From contig OZ059894.1 in the NCBI GenBank assembly GCA_964057225.1, forward strand, positions 10,860,131-10,924,130: a stretch of DNA of 64,000 nucleotides. Reading direction: 5' to 3'. Positions within the stretch are counted from its first letter, which is position 1. Every line of letters begins with the position of its first letter. The notes under the pieces were generated by a model, which searched no databases, was not told the origin of the DNA, and saw only the letters and a list, made by a program, of their open reading frames with translations. The stretch comes from Auanema rhodensis. Lineage: Eukaryota > Nematoda > Chromadorea > Rhabditida > Rhabditidae. The translations under genes were made by a program, and so were the position numbers. Shown piece by piece: positions 15,626 to 27,029 of this stretch.

Positions 15626-16421
15626 ATGTTGAAATACGGGGGAATTATTTTGCTACTGATTCCAGCTGTTTGTGCGATACGGTTTAGTATAAATGCCAAT
15701 CAGAAAAAGTGTCTTAAAGAAGAAATTCATAAGAATATTGTTGTTACGGGCGAATATGAATTTAGCGAAGGTGTAGGATACTCAGGGAGTGTAATTGTAA
15801 GCTTAAGAATATTTTAGTTATAAACGATAAGTATATATTAAGGTTTCTGATACTCGTGGACATATCCTTTACAAGAGAGAAAATTTCCAAGATTTAAAAG
15901 GAAAATTCGCTTTCACCGCTGACGAATATGATATTTTTGAGATATGTATTTCTAATCACGGACCTGGACGTAATCTTTTAGATCTAATTTGATTAATACT
16001 TTTTTTTTTCAGCTCAGGGTGGTTCTGCCAGGGAAGTTACTTTAACGATGAAGCATGGAGTTGAAGCCAAAAATTATGATGATCTAGCTAAAGCTGAGAA
16101 ACTTAAACCTTTGGAGGTAATATCAATATTGAATTTCTGCAATAATCTTGATCTAGGTTGAACTAAGACGATTAGAAGATCTTTCTGATTCCATAGTTAA
16201 AGATTTTGCTTTTATGAGGCAGCGAGAGGAAGAAATGAGAAATACTAATGGTATTTTTTTTATTTCAAAAGTTAATGTTGTATATTTGTTAAATTTAAGA
16301 ATCAACAAACAGTCGTGTTCTCTACTTATCAATCTTTTCTATGCTGTGCCTTCTTGGTCTTGCTGCATGGCAAGTTCTGTTTCTACGAAACTATTTCAAA
16401 GCCAAAAAACTTATTGACTAA
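15626..16421 (+). CDS. TMED10: TMED10 / p24-delta cargo receptor
   Basis: Type I membrane protein of the p24 (emp24/gp25L) family that cycles between ER and Golgi in COPI/COPII vesicles as a cargo adaptor. Five exons (15626-15796, 15843-15969, 16013-16116, 16157-16250, 16300-16421) give 205 residues, close to the usual size. A signal peptide (LLLIPAVCA) is followed by a GOLD domain with the two expected cysteines (KKCLKEE and EICISN). Next are a coiled-coil segment ([15 protein letters not shown]) and one transmembrane helix. The tail FKAKKLID carries the di-aromatic/dilysine-type sorting signal of p24-delta. The ATG sits one base after a strong tttcag, consistent with a trans-splice acceptor. 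Confidence 0.93.
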
Positions 16422-16658
16422 AATGGAACAATGGTTTTCCGTGGTTTTTATGAAGTTGTGCTTAAATCAGTATAATTTTTTATATTTTCTATTTGTTCAA
16501 TTGTTATTACTGGGAACATTTGATTTAATTTATTTCGTTTCATAAATAATTTTCTTTATGTTATCTATTTTAATTTGCGGCTGTCCATGCAGATATACAC
16601 ATATTTTTCTTAAAATTTACATACGTATATATAAAAATTATTTTACTAGATTTTGTAA

Positions 16659-19600
16659 ATGGATAAGAACCCCCTAGATTGTAATATATGTAGAAAGGTA
16701 TTAAATGGATAACAATTATTCAAACGTTACGTTTTTAGGAATTAGTAAATCCTGTAGTTCTAACTTGTTTACATACTGTTTGCAAAGACTGTTTAACTGC
16801 AAAGTGTTCGATCTGTCCTGCTTCAGAATTAGGTATTTGAAGCTAAAATAAAACTTTTTGCAGTTTCCTTATCTATATTGATAATATTTACTGATTGTAA
16901 AAGTCAGACTAACTTCGAACAGCATGCAAATTTTATTTAGGAAACATTCGCGTAGATGAGGAGGAGGAATATCGGGAAGATCCTATCGCTACATTTTTAT
17001 TGAAAACTTCACATGAAGAAGTAGAAAAATGTGCGAACTGTGAACAGGTTTGCTTTCTGTTTTTTTTATTTTTGATTCAGTTGTGCAATTCAGATTGTGC
17101 ATCCAATGTTTTACTGTGAGACATGTCGTCAGTCACTGTGTCAAGAATGTAAATTAATTACCCACAAGGTAAAAATGAAAATCAATTTTATTAGCATGAG
17201 AAGCTTATTTACAGGCCAGAATGTTTGAAAAACATAAAATTTTAAAATCAGAAGAGCGATTAATGGTTTATTCCAACGGTACTTGTAATGAGCATAACGA
17301 ACCTCTCATTCTTTATCACGGAGTACAGAAAACTCTAGCTTGCATCCAATGTTTTAATATAGCTCAATCTGAGGACAAGTATGAAATGAATTTATTCAAT
17401 TTATATTGTTACATTTAAGACTTCTTTTTGTATCGATTGATACTGCCTATAAAAATAGTATAGAATTAGTTGAAAGGCATGCCATTACCTTAAAGAAATA
17501 TCAAGTAAGATTAATGTTGTAGTTTTTGTAATCTTATTTTCTTTTTATTTGTAGGACAATCAACAAGAAGAGTTAAGAATAAGACAACGTATCTTGCAAG
17601 AGAGCAGTAAAACATATGAAACGGAAAAAAAAGAGTACTCATAGTTTATCTGGTTTCTTATTTCGTTTTATAGTTTATATCACATATGCCAACTAATGGT
17701 GGACGCTGTTCATTCTACACGAGATCTATTTCTTGCTAATCTTGATAGGGAAAGAGCTGCAGCTGAATCAGCGTGTCTTACTCAAATAAGTACAATTAAC
17801 ACATACCTTGTGGGTATTTTTTTTGTATTTTAAAATAGTTTATCTGTAACAGGACCCTATTCGTTTATCATTAATGGCATCACGGATAATGTGTGCATCT
17901 GCTTCAAAATTAGATGTTTTACAATTGATCCAAGTTTTATCGGGAAGAGTGGAGGTACGCAATTATTTTATAATTAAAAAAATGTATATTATAGAGGATA
18001 TGCTCTCGATGTATTGATAAGGTTCCAACTTGGCGAAATTCTAATGCATGTATTGAGTTTCGTTCAGAAGTTGCAAAAGCTTTAGAACCACATATAGGTT
18101 TATAAATTTTTAAAGATTATTACTGTAATTTTTGAATAGGTCTTTCTGCTGCTTTTTGTCCTATTTCTGCCGTTAAAGAAGGTTCGAAAGAGGGTACCGG
18201 GAATTCTTACAAGACTTTATCTGGATCGCAATCATTGTGCAAGCCTCAAGTCTTGCCTAAATTTCAAGCCCTTATAGATTTGTCGGGTGCATTCGGGCAT
18301 CTTCTTAATCGAATAGAAGGTTATAAATTTTCGAAATATTTATATATTGTATTTTTTCAGGTCCTCTCTGTGATATAGCAGTTGAATTGACTAGTTTAAG
18401 TACACGAGTGCAGGAAATGCAGCGTGATATCACCATGAGACGTTGTCTTGTTAAACCAGATAGTATTAATATTCTCGCCAAAGAGTAAGCTGAACATATA
18501 TTTTTTTTTTTGCATGTTTTATTATTAAGATGTCAAAGTTTGGAGGCAAAATTAAGTCTTCATACAAACCTGATCGAGGAGCTACAACCTGAAATGCAAG
18601 AAATATGGCAAGAACAACTTGATAGAATTCGGAGACAGCAAATAATTTTTCGAGAAAAGGTTTATAGTATTTATAAGATGTAGTTTAAAGGGAAACATAC
18701 AGGTTAATGAGTGTTCAAATCTTCGTTGCATAGTTCGCGATGTTTTAAATGCTTCGAAACAACTAGGACCCTTTGCTGTGTGTATTGAACAAATGAGTGC
18801 TCTTATAGATCCACGGTATTATTTTATTTTTTGTATATTCTTGTTATCTTTTTATTATACATTTTAGTCGGTGTCATCCTCCGGATCCTGCTCCAATGGA
18901 AAGTATATGTCTTCAAATTTCGACTATTGAGCCAGATAGTGAAGGAAGAATAGCTGCAATCGAGAAGGTTTATTGTTGAAACAATGCCTTTTTTACTCAT
19001 TATTTTTTAGGAGGAACAAAACAGACGAGCTGTCTTAGAAGCAAAGAAAAAAGCGGAGGAAGCTGATAGAGGCTCGGTAGTGAAGGGATTAAAGCATGGA
19101 AAGACAAAAAAACGAGAGCACTCACGGTTTCTTGTTAACACTAACCGCGAACGAAGTCCCGGCGGCACCGATTCAGCACTCCTGTCCCCATTCACTCGGC
19201 GACCGTATGCTAATTACCTTTTTTATATTAATTATAGTTAGTTTTATAGAATAATTTCTAATCTGCGAGATGATTGTGGTTCTGATTGTGAGGAAACATT
19301 TACTGATGAATGTTTTGATTTATGGGCTAATGATAGTTGCTCGGAAGCTGGATTTTCATTTACTGATCAAGTTTGTGTTTATAGTGTTACTAAAACAAAA
19401 TAAATTTTAGGCACGATGCTCGTCTTCTTTATCTTTAGTAATACCATCTCGTACAAACTCTCCTGATAATCCTATTGTTGTTAAACCAGCTTGTGTAGTC
19501 ATAAATGAAAATAAATCAAGTGGTTTTCTTGCAGCAGTAGAAGAAGGTATTTTTCCAAAATATACTTACAATACAAAAAATATTCAGAATCATCTCGAAT

Positions 19601-20128
19601 GGTAATGATACAATCCCTTCATGATTTATTCGCTTCGCAAAAAGTCAGTGATGATGAAAAGGATTGCAGTGTTCTAGCTAGCGCTGTAAAATCATCTCAA
19701 AAGGTTAAAAAAATTGACAATGGTTCCAAGGATAAAATTATAAAGGAAACTATAACTTTGCTTGAAGTGAAAGAAAAGTGCTTAAATGAAACAAATAAGT
19801 AAGTCTATATAAAAAAATAAGTAAGTCTATATGTATGTGTGTTTTTAGTGCCGGAGACTCAGCCTACCCTAAGGTAATGAAACGCTCACGAAAAACCAGG
19901 AAATCAAGCGAGGATATCTCTATGAATGAAACTAAATATATTTCTACTCAATCAGTATCCTCTTCTTCGGACCAGACAAAAGTTCCTGTAGTGCCTTTTG
20001 TGCCAAACAGCATATTTGAATTTGAAGACTCTGGAAAATTAAGTGGCTTTGAAGCTAAAGAGAAGATGTTACAGTCCTTGAAAGAAAGAGTTCGTTCTAG
20101 AGCAAACAGTGATTTAGAAAGGGAATAG
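16659..20128 (+). CDS. RNF207: RNF207-like RING finger / B-box protein (TRIM-related)
   Basis: Putative E3 ubiquitin ligase. About sixteen exons joined by 35-60-nt introns read to a stop at 20126-20128. In order: a RING at the N-terminus (LDCNICRK ... TCLHTVCKDC ... CSICP), a first zinc-binding segment (CANCEQ ... YCETCRQSLCQECK), and a B-box (CNEHNEPLILYHG ... CIQC). A long helical/coiled-coil region with many Glu/Gln/Arg follows, then an acidic, Ser-rich C-terminal half ending SRANSDLERE. The RING plus atypical B-box plus coiled-coil layout without a B30.2 domain is that of RNF207; a nematode TRIM paralogue is the alternative. The start is 238 bp after the TMED10 stop, with an acceptor-like ttttactag 9 nt before the ATG. 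Confidence 0.75.
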
Positions 20129-22210
20129 CGAAAAAATTTTATATGTATAGATTTAAAATTACTCATATAATGAGACTAGTCTTTTGAACTGCATATTTTT
20201 ATATTTCTTATTGAGAAATTTGCTTTAATTACTATTGTTACGAGTTATTAAGTAGATAATCTGCTTTATTTCAATGTAATTTTTTGTTTTAATAAGAGTT
20301 AATACTTTTTATTAATAAATATTTACGTTTTAATATCTTTGCAGTGCTTCAAAATTACATGTTATCTAAAAAAACAGTATAAGTGAAGGACCTGGAAGTT
20401 ATTTCCTTTTTAAGAACATGAGTAACAAGCGTTGTCGAAACTGAATATAAAGTTTTGCTTTCACATGCTGATGATTAATTTGAATATTTTTCAACAAAAA
20501 ATATTTTTTGACACTGATATTGATTGAATTTTTCATATATTTATCTTAACGTTCTTATATACAAAAACATCAAATACCTCATAAATTTATTTTTTATTTT
20601 CAGTGAATAGTGTACAGAATGATGAATACAAATTTAGATGAGCTGTTCAAATAGGCTCTTTGATTTGAAACTATCACAAAAACGGAAATCTAACTTCGAA
20701 AACTAAATTTCGCAATGATTTTATAGTTGTATCATTCTCATCCCATTGGCTTTGACTGTTAAGCTCGTCGAAAATTAAGGATTTATGTCCAGTTTCATTG
20801 CATGTATAGTTTTAATTTAATTTTGTGAAGGATGATTCAACAAGTTTTCTGATTTATTCTTTGACGCCTCTCTATTTTTTTCAAAAACTATGGGAGATGC
20901 TAAACGATGAGACACCAAGTTTTAAAGATAGCTGACAAGCAGCTGTTTCCTTTTCATTTCTTCTTATCCATTTAGTTAGCATTTAGTTATTTTCCTCTTA
21001 TTTTCTCATATCTGTCTTCAATTTTCTTGCATTTCTTAATTAATTCAAATTTTTACCTAATATTTTTTAAAAATCTTGCAGATTAGATATTTTAGTGTTG
21101 TTGAATACCATTAAAGCTGGAAATATAGACATTTATTTTCAGTCTATTTTTCCATAACAAATTGAAAAATTTTGGAAACCCACTTAACTTTACAATCGCC
21201 ATGTGGTCAAAGTTAAAAGACAGCCCCATTACACTCGAGTGTTAGTCATACAAACTACATAATACGCCAAATACATGGTTTTTATGTATCTTCCAATTTT
21301 CTTATATTTGCTATACAAATCTAACTCGTACTGCTATTGCTCTGAAGTAGCAGTTTTATCAATACCCATTGACGACTTCTTTACTTCGAATAACTTTCTT
21401 TGAACTTTGCGAACAAATATTTGGTAATTCGATCATTGTTATATCGATTTCTGTCAGATTATATCCTTGCTATCTGCAAACAATATTCCTGAGCTATGAT
21501 AATGGATCAGCTAAACTAGCTGAGTCGATCCAGCATTTCTTAAACTTCAACATTTGCCCTTGCCGTGTAAAAAGTATTCCCAAAACGAGTACGCGTAATA
21601 TTATATTGAAGTGTACGAGTTGTTTCATTTATCGCTCTTCTATCTTAGATATTTCGCCTGGATGACATCCGTTTTTAAATTAGTTGTAACAAACATTAAA
21701 CATATGTGCTGTAACTTATAGTGGTATTAAAAGAGGATATTTGTAGCATCAATGTATCTGCCTCTATATACCCTTAAAATATTTTAAGAATTGTTAGAAG
21801 AGGCAAAAGGCTTAAAAGAACGATTCTTGCTAACTTTTATACATTTCAAAAGTAAAACCCACGAATGAAGGAAACTTCCGCAAAATTATTCAGTTTTGCT
21901 CATATGATCAAATTTTGGTATGATGGATAGCATAACTTTGTTAAAAACAAATTTGTTGTGTAAATCCTTCATTGATTCGTCGGTATTGCCTTTTTGTTGA
22001 ACTATGCTCTTTGATCTGTGTATTAGAGAGGATTAAGAGTGCGTTTATTAAGAGTTTTTTGAAGTTCTTCACAACACGTCTGCATATTAGTTGTATTCAA
22101 TCTAAACATTTATCGGTTTTAAATCGTCGTTCTTTATATATAATATATAATCAAATCCTGGAATGTGTTCATTGATTTTTCTTCATAAACTTTTTTTTAT
22201 AGAAATTAAA
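20129..22210. other. Non-coding spacer, no gene recognised
   Basis: About 2 kb of AT-rich sequence. One 98-residue frame at 21369-21665 has no recognisable domain and no supporting exons. A tttttttatag acceptor-like motif just before 22202 probably marks the 5' end (trans-splice or UTR intron) of the following gene. Confidence 0.5.
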
Positions 22211-24778
22211 ATGGAAGAAGAGTCTGTACTTGAACAAGTTAGTAAAAATTTGGTTGAATCTATTATACCAGCAGCACTAGAAGTAATTTTTTTGATTAAA
22301 TTTTGTTTTTTTATTAATATATTTACTCTAGAATTTAACTGCTGATAATAGAGATGATGATATTCAATGTATAAAAGATAACTTGAGTAACTTGGTAAAA
22401 TATATTATTTATTGTAGAATATATTATTGTTATAGGAATCTATCGTTCAAAAGACACCCCCTCCTTCTCCAAATGAAAAAAGTGAAATTGAAAATTGCGA
22501 CATTGCCGCCGATCAAGCTGTGAGTGTTTAAAGCTGTTTTTTCGAGATTATTTGATATCTTCTTTCTCAGTTTCGTTTATCGTTTATCGTATTTCATTTT
22601 TCTATGTTTAGGAAGCTGTTTCTGAAGTAGAGAAAGATAATCATGCCGATTTACATGATAGTTCTACGGTTGAAGGCTTATCTGAGGTAGCTAAGTTTGT
22701 AACCATAACCTTTTTTTAATTGTATGTATTCAGTTAGCAAACGATGATTTGAAGATAGACGGTGAAGTTGAATCTTCAGAGCCTGTTAGTTTTTCACCAG
22801 AATACAGTTCACCAAATAATTTCTAGGAAGCTTGTGAGCAGGAAGTTTCAAATAGTTTACAACAAGATAGCTGTATTGTGGACTCCAAAAATGCAAATGA
22901 GTTTTCTCCATCTGAAATGCTATCGGAAATTGAAGAAAATTCTGCAAAATGTCTTGAGAATGTAACTGGTTTTGCAAAAGAGGTTTGTTTAAATATTCTT
23001 TTAATTTTTTATAAATGATATCTTAGGTTATTGAAAATGTGGAGAGCAGGATTGATGAAATCAAGACTGAAAATCTGCCTTCCTTTGATGATGCAAAAAA
23101 TGAAGTAATCATATAAGATGAAATTATAAATATTGTTTAAATTCTCATTAATATTAGGCTGAAGCTATTGTGGACCATATCATCGAAAGCGAGACTGTGG
23201 AAAACGTAAAAGAGAAAATGAATGAAGTATTTCAAGTTTATACTTTGAATACTTGTTATTGATTTTGTTCGTAGGTTTATGATAACGTTGAAACATTCTT
23301 GGAAGAGGCTAAAACCGAATCTGAATCGGTTATTGAGGAAATAAAACAAGACGTAAATAATACTGACTTAAAAGTGGAAGAAGTTCTTCCTGTCGAATCA
23401 GAACAAAAAGATCTCTTTGATTCCGATTTTTCAATTAAGGAGGTATTGATATAATCATTTTTTCTTCACTTGGAAATTTATATCAGAACAATGAATCAAC
23501 TATCGATGTTGACAATAGTAAGGACGAGCATATGAGCAATTCAACTGAGTTAACAAAAGATTCCAACGATACAAAGGAAGATCATGCCGATAACAATGAG
23601 GATGACAAGGTTTATATTAGCTATTGTGAAATGCTCTTCTATAAGTTTCTTTTTAGAAAAATGAGTCAGAGGATAAATCAGTTGTCACTGAAGTAACTGG
23701 TAAAAAAACTACTCTTATATCAATGAAATTAATTAATTCATTTCTAGAAACTGTTGTTGAACAGATAAGCAACATCTCTAATACTCAGGAGCCATCGTCT
23801 ACATTGAGCCTTGGAAATGTCGCTGGAGAAACAGAAGCACATGAAGAACATGTTACCGAAGAGACAGAAGCACATAAAGAACATGTTACCGAAGAGACTG
23901 AAACACAAGAAGAACATGTTGCCGAAGAGACTGAAACCCAGGAAGAACAATTTACCGAAAAGACTGAAACCCAGGAAGAACAATTTACCGAAAAGACTGA
24001 AACCCAGGAAGAACAATTTACCGAAAAGACTGAAACCCAGGAAGAACATTTTACCGAAAAGACTGAAACACTTAACGAGCAAGAAAACAAGGTATTAAAC
24101 GTCTTGAAATATGCATTAATTTATTTTGTTTAGGAAACCGTTAACTCAACTTTGGAAGATATTACGGACAAAGTAGGAGATTTAGCATCAACTGTCGATA
24201 GCGCCGTTCAATCGACAATGTCTGAAGCCAAAAGAGCTTTTCTTGAAGGGAGGGACATGGTTACTGAAAAAATTAATACACTCATGGAACAGGAAACAGA
24301 TGTAAAAAGCGACAATGATAATTCAAGTTGCGTTGCTCCAACTGCTGAGGTAAATTTTTATTTATTTATTTTTTAAAATTAAATAACCAATTTAATCCAA
24401 ACGTTTTCCTTTTTCCAATAACATTTTAACATATAGCCTTTTGCTGAAAGATTCGCAGCTTCTACGCTACAGGAAGCGTTGCATAAGGCTGCTGAAGTGA
24501 GTTTTAGGATTTCGCGTGCTTGCCAGTTGGGATATGTTCTCTTAAATCTTTTCTTCTTTACAGTCATCTGCTGAAGCTGCCGTTGTTGAGTCCACTGAAG
24601 TGAAATCATCAGAAATCCCACAAGAGGATGCTCCTCAGAATAATGAGGTTAGAAAATTTTTGAACCTGTACGTTCACTTAACCATTTTTTCTTTCTAGGA
24701 CAAAGTGAAACCTGTCGAACCTTCACCACCGGCATCAAAAATTGATACTACTCCAAAACGACGTTGTACTATTCTATA
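22211..24778 (+). CDS. Acidic repeat protein with C-terminal CaaX box and AKAP-like helices
   Basis: Not a family I recognise. More than a dozen short exons, mostly ending on codon boundaries, read from ATG 22211 to a stop at 24776-24778. The protein is strongly acidic (Glu/Asp/Ser/Thr). The N-terminus (SVLEQVSKNLVESIIPAALE) and a later exon (PFAERFAASTLQEALHKAAE) are amphipathic, with hydrophobic pairs every four residues, as in helices that bind the PKA RII subunit. The exon at about 23750-24092 encodes eight 11-residue repeats of the type TETQEEQFTEK. The last residues are KRRCTIL: a basic patch plus a CaaX box ending in Leu, expected to be geranylgeranylated, so the protein is probably membrane-tethered. 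Repeat count may vary between individuals. Confidence 0.75.
23829..24092 (+). repeat. 33-bp coding minisatellite (eight 11-residue units)
   Basis: Tandem 33-bp units inside the acidic CaaX gene. The middle copies are nearly identical at DNA level (gaagaacaatttaccgaaaa recurs), and the outer ones are diverged. Because 33 is a multiple of three, all three forward frames and some reverse frames stay open here; only the frame giving ETEAHEEHVTE-type units fits the flanking exons. Confidence 0.9.
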
Positions 24779-25003
24779 AATTCTACGCGACAATTACATA
24801 AGCGCATATATCTATTTATTTGTTGTAATGTTTCAATTTGAGCTTCACATTTTTTAGCGTTTTATCCTTGTTTTGATCTAATTTTATGTATAATCGAGAT
24901 ATATCTAGATTGTTACTTGCATAGATACATAAACAAATCATTCGATTTATTATTGTTCAGTTATTTAGGCAGCAAAGTCTTTTTTTGGTATAAATATTTT
25001 ATG

Positions 25004-26413
25004 TTAAGCTGTAGATGCTGTAACTGCAGCAGACCCATTCTTGGCATTATGTAAGGGATTTCCATTTTGTTCCCTATTTGTTCCTTCTCGATTTGAATTG
25101 TGTTGAGTTGGTTTGTTGTGCAAAGGAGCCTGAAAGAGCATGTGTTAGAGAAGACATTTAAAAATCATTACCGCTGTAGTGGAAGTCTGGATGACATGTG
25201 TATTCTCTCGCTTTTCAATTTTTTTATTTGCATGATTAGTGGATGAAGTGGAAGTTTTCACCACATGATCTTCTCTTTTCTTTCTGGGTGGTAGTGTCTG
25301 AGACAATAAATCAATTGTATCAAAAAGAAAAGTGGAAAAACTTTTTCTGATGTATGATTGGAATAATTCCATTGCTTAGTCCTGGGAACGCTTTTGGATG
25401 GAGCTCCTCCCGCTTTGAACTGATTATAGGTTCCTTTTTGATTGAATTAAATTTCACGAATGTAATGTGTTCAGTTACCTTTTTTGATTTGTTTAGGTGT
25501 TGCTTCTCCCCTCACGATATGAGTTCGTTTCGCTGGGATTGAGTTTGATAACCTAAACAAATCGTTTTCAATTATTTTAAATTTCAAAGAACTACCGAGG
25601 TTTGCAATTGTCGACTTCATTGTTGCTGCCTTTATCTATATCAATAAAAACTCTTTGGAGAATTTCTTCGACCGAGACTTCAGTATCATCTCGCATTCTG
25701 ACAGGTAGTAAAGGGATAGAACAAGAATTTAATTAATATTTTGATCTTATTCATTTTATAATTTTTATATTTTTTGGTATCAACTTAGTTTACTTACGTT
25801 ATTCGTTTTTCACCTTCATTTGTTTGAATTATGTTTTTTCCAGCATTATTATTCGGAGCCGAGCAATTAATCTCACGTGAGTCATCGTTGACTTCATTAG
25901 TACTCTATATTTAGAAAATTAGAACGAAAAATATTATTTAAATTTGAATTATGACTACCTCACAAGGTACGTATTCGTTAGGTTTTACTACCATTAACTC
26001 AACATCCAATGCGTTCACAGTACTTTGTTCACTTTCCGCTATATTAAACGTTGTTAGTTTTCTTATCTAAGATTATCACAAAAATTCTCTTAAAAAATTA
26101 ATTTTGAACTTCTTCAAACGTTTCCTCGTATGGATGAGTATCTTTTGAATCTTCAACGTTCTCTTTAATGGTTACATGATTTTCCTTTTCTGAAACCTTA
26201 AAAAGAATTTTGTTTGAACTCGTGGTTCAGTAGTTTACTTTTACAGGTGGTAAAACAGCTCTTTTTATCATTGGGCCACTATTTTTCTGCAATTCTGAAA
26301 GTTATTAACATGTAAACAAATTAAAATCCATAATTACTTGCTTGTTTACTTGGTGCTGAAGATTTATCAGCAACACGTGAAGAAGATTTTCCTGATGCTT
26401 TAACAAATGACAT
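25004..26413 (-). CDS. Unrecognised low-complexity basic protein
   Basis: No family recognised. Minus-strand exons link from ATG 26413 to a stop at 25004-25006. The N-terminus is MSFVKASGKSSSRVADKSS. An acidic middle follows (ENVEDSKDTHPYEETFEEV), then a short predicted helix DDTEVSVEEILQRVFIDID, a basic segment (AKRTHIVRGEATPKQ, LPPRKKREDHVV), and a polar Asn/Thr-rich tail. No signal peptide or membrane segment. The start is two bases after tttatag, again like a trans-splice acceptor. Its 3' end converges on the CaaX gene 226 bp away. Some internal exon borders, especially 25350-25600, are uncertain. Confidence 0.55.
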
Positions 26414-27029
26414 GACTATAAAGTACATTAAGTTTGGTTACAAATTCATCTTCAATTGATTAATAAAAAGAAATATAAAACATGATATTCCATATTAGTA
26501 AGACATTTCATAGTTCTTATATGATTTACAATGATGAAAAGATGTAAATATTATAAAGGCTAAAACTCTTTAAGAATTTGGCTCAGCACAAAATGATGTT
26601 TCTGAGGACTATTTTTTGTTGTTAAGGATGGGAGATAAGATCGCTATATTCAATGCATGAGCACGACATTAATACATAAATAAACAGATGTTTTACATCA
26701 TTCATATTTTTAGCCGAGCCATTTTTTGCTTCTAAGAATACTCTGAACTTCAAGAACAACTTGGATGAACAAAAATGATATACCCAGTTTCTATGTGAAA
26801 TACTGAAACTTAATTATTGGTAGACAGATAGATAGATAGATATTTATTTATTTTTGAAAACAAAATTCTTTTGAAAAGATTGAAAGTTGTCTTTCTTTTA
26901 TAAACAGAATACAGCACAACATGTTTAAAATACTGTTCAATGACATTTAATTTAAATGAAACATTGAGGATAAGATGGATATACATAAAGATATCCATAT
27001 ATATGAGATACAATGGTTATTCTTTATGA
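26414..27029. other. Spacer between two minus-strand genes
   Basis: About 620 bp of AT-rich sequence between the annexin stop and the start of the next minus-strand gene, with a short GATA-type simple repeat near 26825-26845. No gene seen. Confidence 0.5.

Noticed and set aside
23744-24098. Other long open frames over the 33-bp repeats on both strands
   Set aside because: The repeat period is a multiple of three, so several frames remain open by default. Only the acidic frame joins the flanking exons.
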